Assembly (NCBI RefSeq): GCF_003597395.2
Contig: NC_133769.1
Coordinates: forward strand, 49,183,675-49,247,674
Origin: Chelonoidis abingdonii
Lineage: Eukaryota; Chordata; Testudines; Testudinidae
Direction: 5' to 3'
Length of the DNA stretch: 64,000 nucleotides
Position 1 is the stretch's first letter. Every line of letters starts with the position of its first letter. The translations under genes were made by a program, and so were the position numbers. Shown here in pieces: positions 61,528 to 64,000 of this stretch. The notes under the pieces are model-generated. The model did not search any database. It was not told the origin of the DNA and saw only the letters and a program-made list of their open reading frames with translations.

Positions 61528-64000
61528 ACCTAGGGGCATTCCTGGCTTTCCTAGGGTTAGAGAAAAGTGTTCTATTGTTAAGTGTGGTGTTTATTCCAGG
61601 AGTTAACTCTGGTCTCCCTGGGAAGGAAGGTTGACATTTGTGAAGAGGCCTATGGCTGAGACCTGGGATCCTTTCCCCAACCCTGGGAGCTCCCCTACCT
61701 GACATATGAAAACTTTGTGCTTGAATCAACATGGCTGGTAGAGGGAAGTGCATATCTCACACCCACTTTACACCTGTGATGGCAGCTTCATTCCAGGTGT
61801 GAAATTTAACCTTCAGGGGATGGCAGGTAGTGCATGGCCAGGTGAGGACAGCTTTAAAGCATGGCTGGAGATCCTTCAGAGCACAACTGACAGACTCAGA
61901 GAATCCACACTGCAACAATTGATCACCAGCCAGCAATACCTCTTCCTGGAAATGCATTGTGCAGTCTCAGGTCCCCCAAATGCCTGGGGTTGCAGGTGTC
62001 TTGTTTCAATCCTTCTTTCTGTGAGCTTTCCACCACAACGGGACCAACACCCTGTGTGTTTCTCTGGCTGAATCAAACCTCTAACATTCTCTACTTACAA
62101 TAATTTTAAAACATTCTATATGAAATCAGACATTAGAACAGAAAATGCTTATACAACATGTTGCATTAATTTTGTATGGCTGAGATATATTTCTTTGCAG
62201 CTCTGAAGGACCATGATTAAAATATAAGAAAAAATTGAACAAATATTCTGAACATTATATTTATTGTTTCAAAGAGTTGGAGGTAAATGTGGATCTTATT
62301 AATTTATATGCTTTCTTTGCAGATCACTAAAACTGAAGAACTGAATTTCTCTCAATGAACATTTGTGTTTGCTGTCAAGTTTTATTTAATATGGAAAACA
62401 TTTAGCTGCAATATCATTGACTATGCCACTAACTGTGAATAGCACTGTTTGTCGAATAATCAATGTTCTGTTGAAACCCCAGGGTCCCAATAGCTAATCT
62501 TAATGAGAATTACTCAATGGAAAATCTTGGACAAGATTTACATTTTTTATGACCTTTTTTAAAAATGTGACATTTATTCTGCCAGTTGTCCAGGATTTGC
62601 AACTGAGTAATGTCATCTAGTAGTGGCTTTTGGGATCCTGCCTTTTTAGCAGAATTTTGATTTTTCCCTTGCATAGTGCTTTTTACAGATAGTAAGATGG
62701 TCAGTACTACTTCAGGTTTTTGAGGTATTATAACTATGAAGCCCAGTCTATATGTGAAAACCAAAATAGGGCACATTCTAGGAACAAAGATACACATGTG
62801 ATGTGCCTTATAAGGGTAAAAGATATTAAATGCATTAAAGTCTGTCATTATTTGATCTGGACAGGCAAATGTGAAGCTTGTCATAAGCAAGAGAGATACA
62901 TCCACTGAACTTTCAATTACAGAGTGGATCCATGAAAGAACACAATGTTGACTATTAGTTGTAAACAGGTCAAGCAATAACATTTACTTGCTAAAACACA
63001 TAGCAATGGAAAAGCTGGCCTAAGAGAAGGCTCTTTTGTTTTTAGATATTAACTAATTCTGAGTCAATGAACTAACCTCACTTCACGCTGTCCTTTAACT
63101 AGTAAATATGGCTTGTACCCCTAAATATCTGTCTTCTTTTTAAAAAATTTTAACTATTTGTCTCAATGTGATTTTGAATATATTTTTAAAGTATTAAGTT
63201 AGTTTTCTAAAATTATTTGCAATAGTTCAGTAGTAAGATGTCTTTAGATTTTAAAGCTAACTTTAGAGAAAACTATTGAGTTCTACGTAAGTCAGAAGAT
63301 GAACAATGGCAATAAAATGACTAGAAATGTTGTGTAGATCAGTAAGGGCCAAATCTTTCTGTTTTTCACAGAAATAGTCTCAATGAGTTCGGTAGGAGTC
63401 CTCATGTGACTAAGGTGAGCAAGATTTAATCCTGAATCTTTTATCTATCAGGACTAGAATCAGAATTAATTATCAGATCTACAGTAATGGTTTTTCTACT
63501 GGCAGATTAAAATATCTGCTCAGTTTTCAACAGTTAAGAAAGAGGACCTGGACAGCTAAGAGGCAAAACCAACAGCTTTGCAAATTTAGGACAACCACAA
63601 GTACTGTGAAATCATTTTGCAAATGATTGCACAGTTTGCAAACACAACCACTTTGGTAGTCACAAGTTTGTTCATTATAGCCTGGCCATTATGTGTCTTG
63701 GCAGAGACCTCAAAATATCCATTCTTTCGAATATACCCCAGCAAGAACATTTTGCCACTAAAACCATGAGTTTCCCTGGGTTTGACACACTTATTGTCCA
63801 TCTATGCCTTTATGGGCACATTACGTACTGAGGTCCAGTATAGTTTTCACATGCTATTCAAAAAGTGGTGAAATAAAAGCATTTCATCGGAGAGAACATT
63901 TCCAAACCTACAGTTTATTCCAGCATCGCTGACTTATTTGTGAACAGAACTAAATATCTTATTGAACAATTGACAGGTGGCTAAATGAGATTAATGAAGA

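Noticed and set aside
62510..62983. 157-codon minus-strand frame
   Set aside because: No recognised motif. One such frame by chance is expected in about 64 kb of six-frame AT-rich sequence.

Overview
This is eukaryotic, vertebrate genomic DNA, most likely from a turtle. Twelve consecutive exons of CFTR, the cAMP-regulated ABC-family chloride channel, lie on the minus strand. The introns hold CR1 LINEs, a turtle-type SINE, LTR copies seen in turtles, ancient MIR SINEs and many short non-autonomous DNA transposons, a mix typical of cryptodiran turtles. The turtle assignment rests on recalled repeat families and was not checked against a database.

Layout. CFTR is read right to left. Exon 2 is at 54721-54831, followed by exons 3 (52587-52698), 4 (42277-42492), 5 (39450-39539), 6 (36955-37118), 7 (35697-35822), 8 (29522-29768), 9 (27129-27221), 10 (26273-26449), 11 (23547-23738), 12 (4558-4652) and 13 (280-366). 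All have AG acceptors and GT donors, and the phases join without a break into 1,710 nt (570 codons). They cover the end of the lasso motif, transmembrane domain 1 (TM1-TM6) and most of NBD1: Walker A, the F508 region, the LSGGQ signature and Walker B. Exon 1 is not visible and is probably beyond the right edge. The exon encoding the rest of NBD1 and the R domain is beyond the left edge.

The only other gene-like object is an intronless, end-truncated copy of a cytoplasmic poly(A)-binding protein (closest to PABPC1L/ePAB) at 56734-58341, inside CFTR intron 1 and on the same strand. It still has a reading frame of more than 530 codons, although RRM1, part of RRM3 and the end of the MLLE domain are damaged or missing. 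A short GC-rich segment lies directly upstream of it.

The rest is intron. At least seven hAT-like elements have recognisable 8-bp target duplications, five of them perfect, so these insertions look fairly young. Others are nested: a hAT in a CR1, and a hairpin element in another palindromic repeat. Two assembly gaps (16340-17259 and 38161-38456) both fall next to or inside copies of the same LTR family. I found no tRNA, rRNA, CRISPR or novel multigene system. The more notable points are the PABPC1L copy, lineage-specific changes at the CFTR pore mouth, and two hAT elements with different ends but a shared interior.
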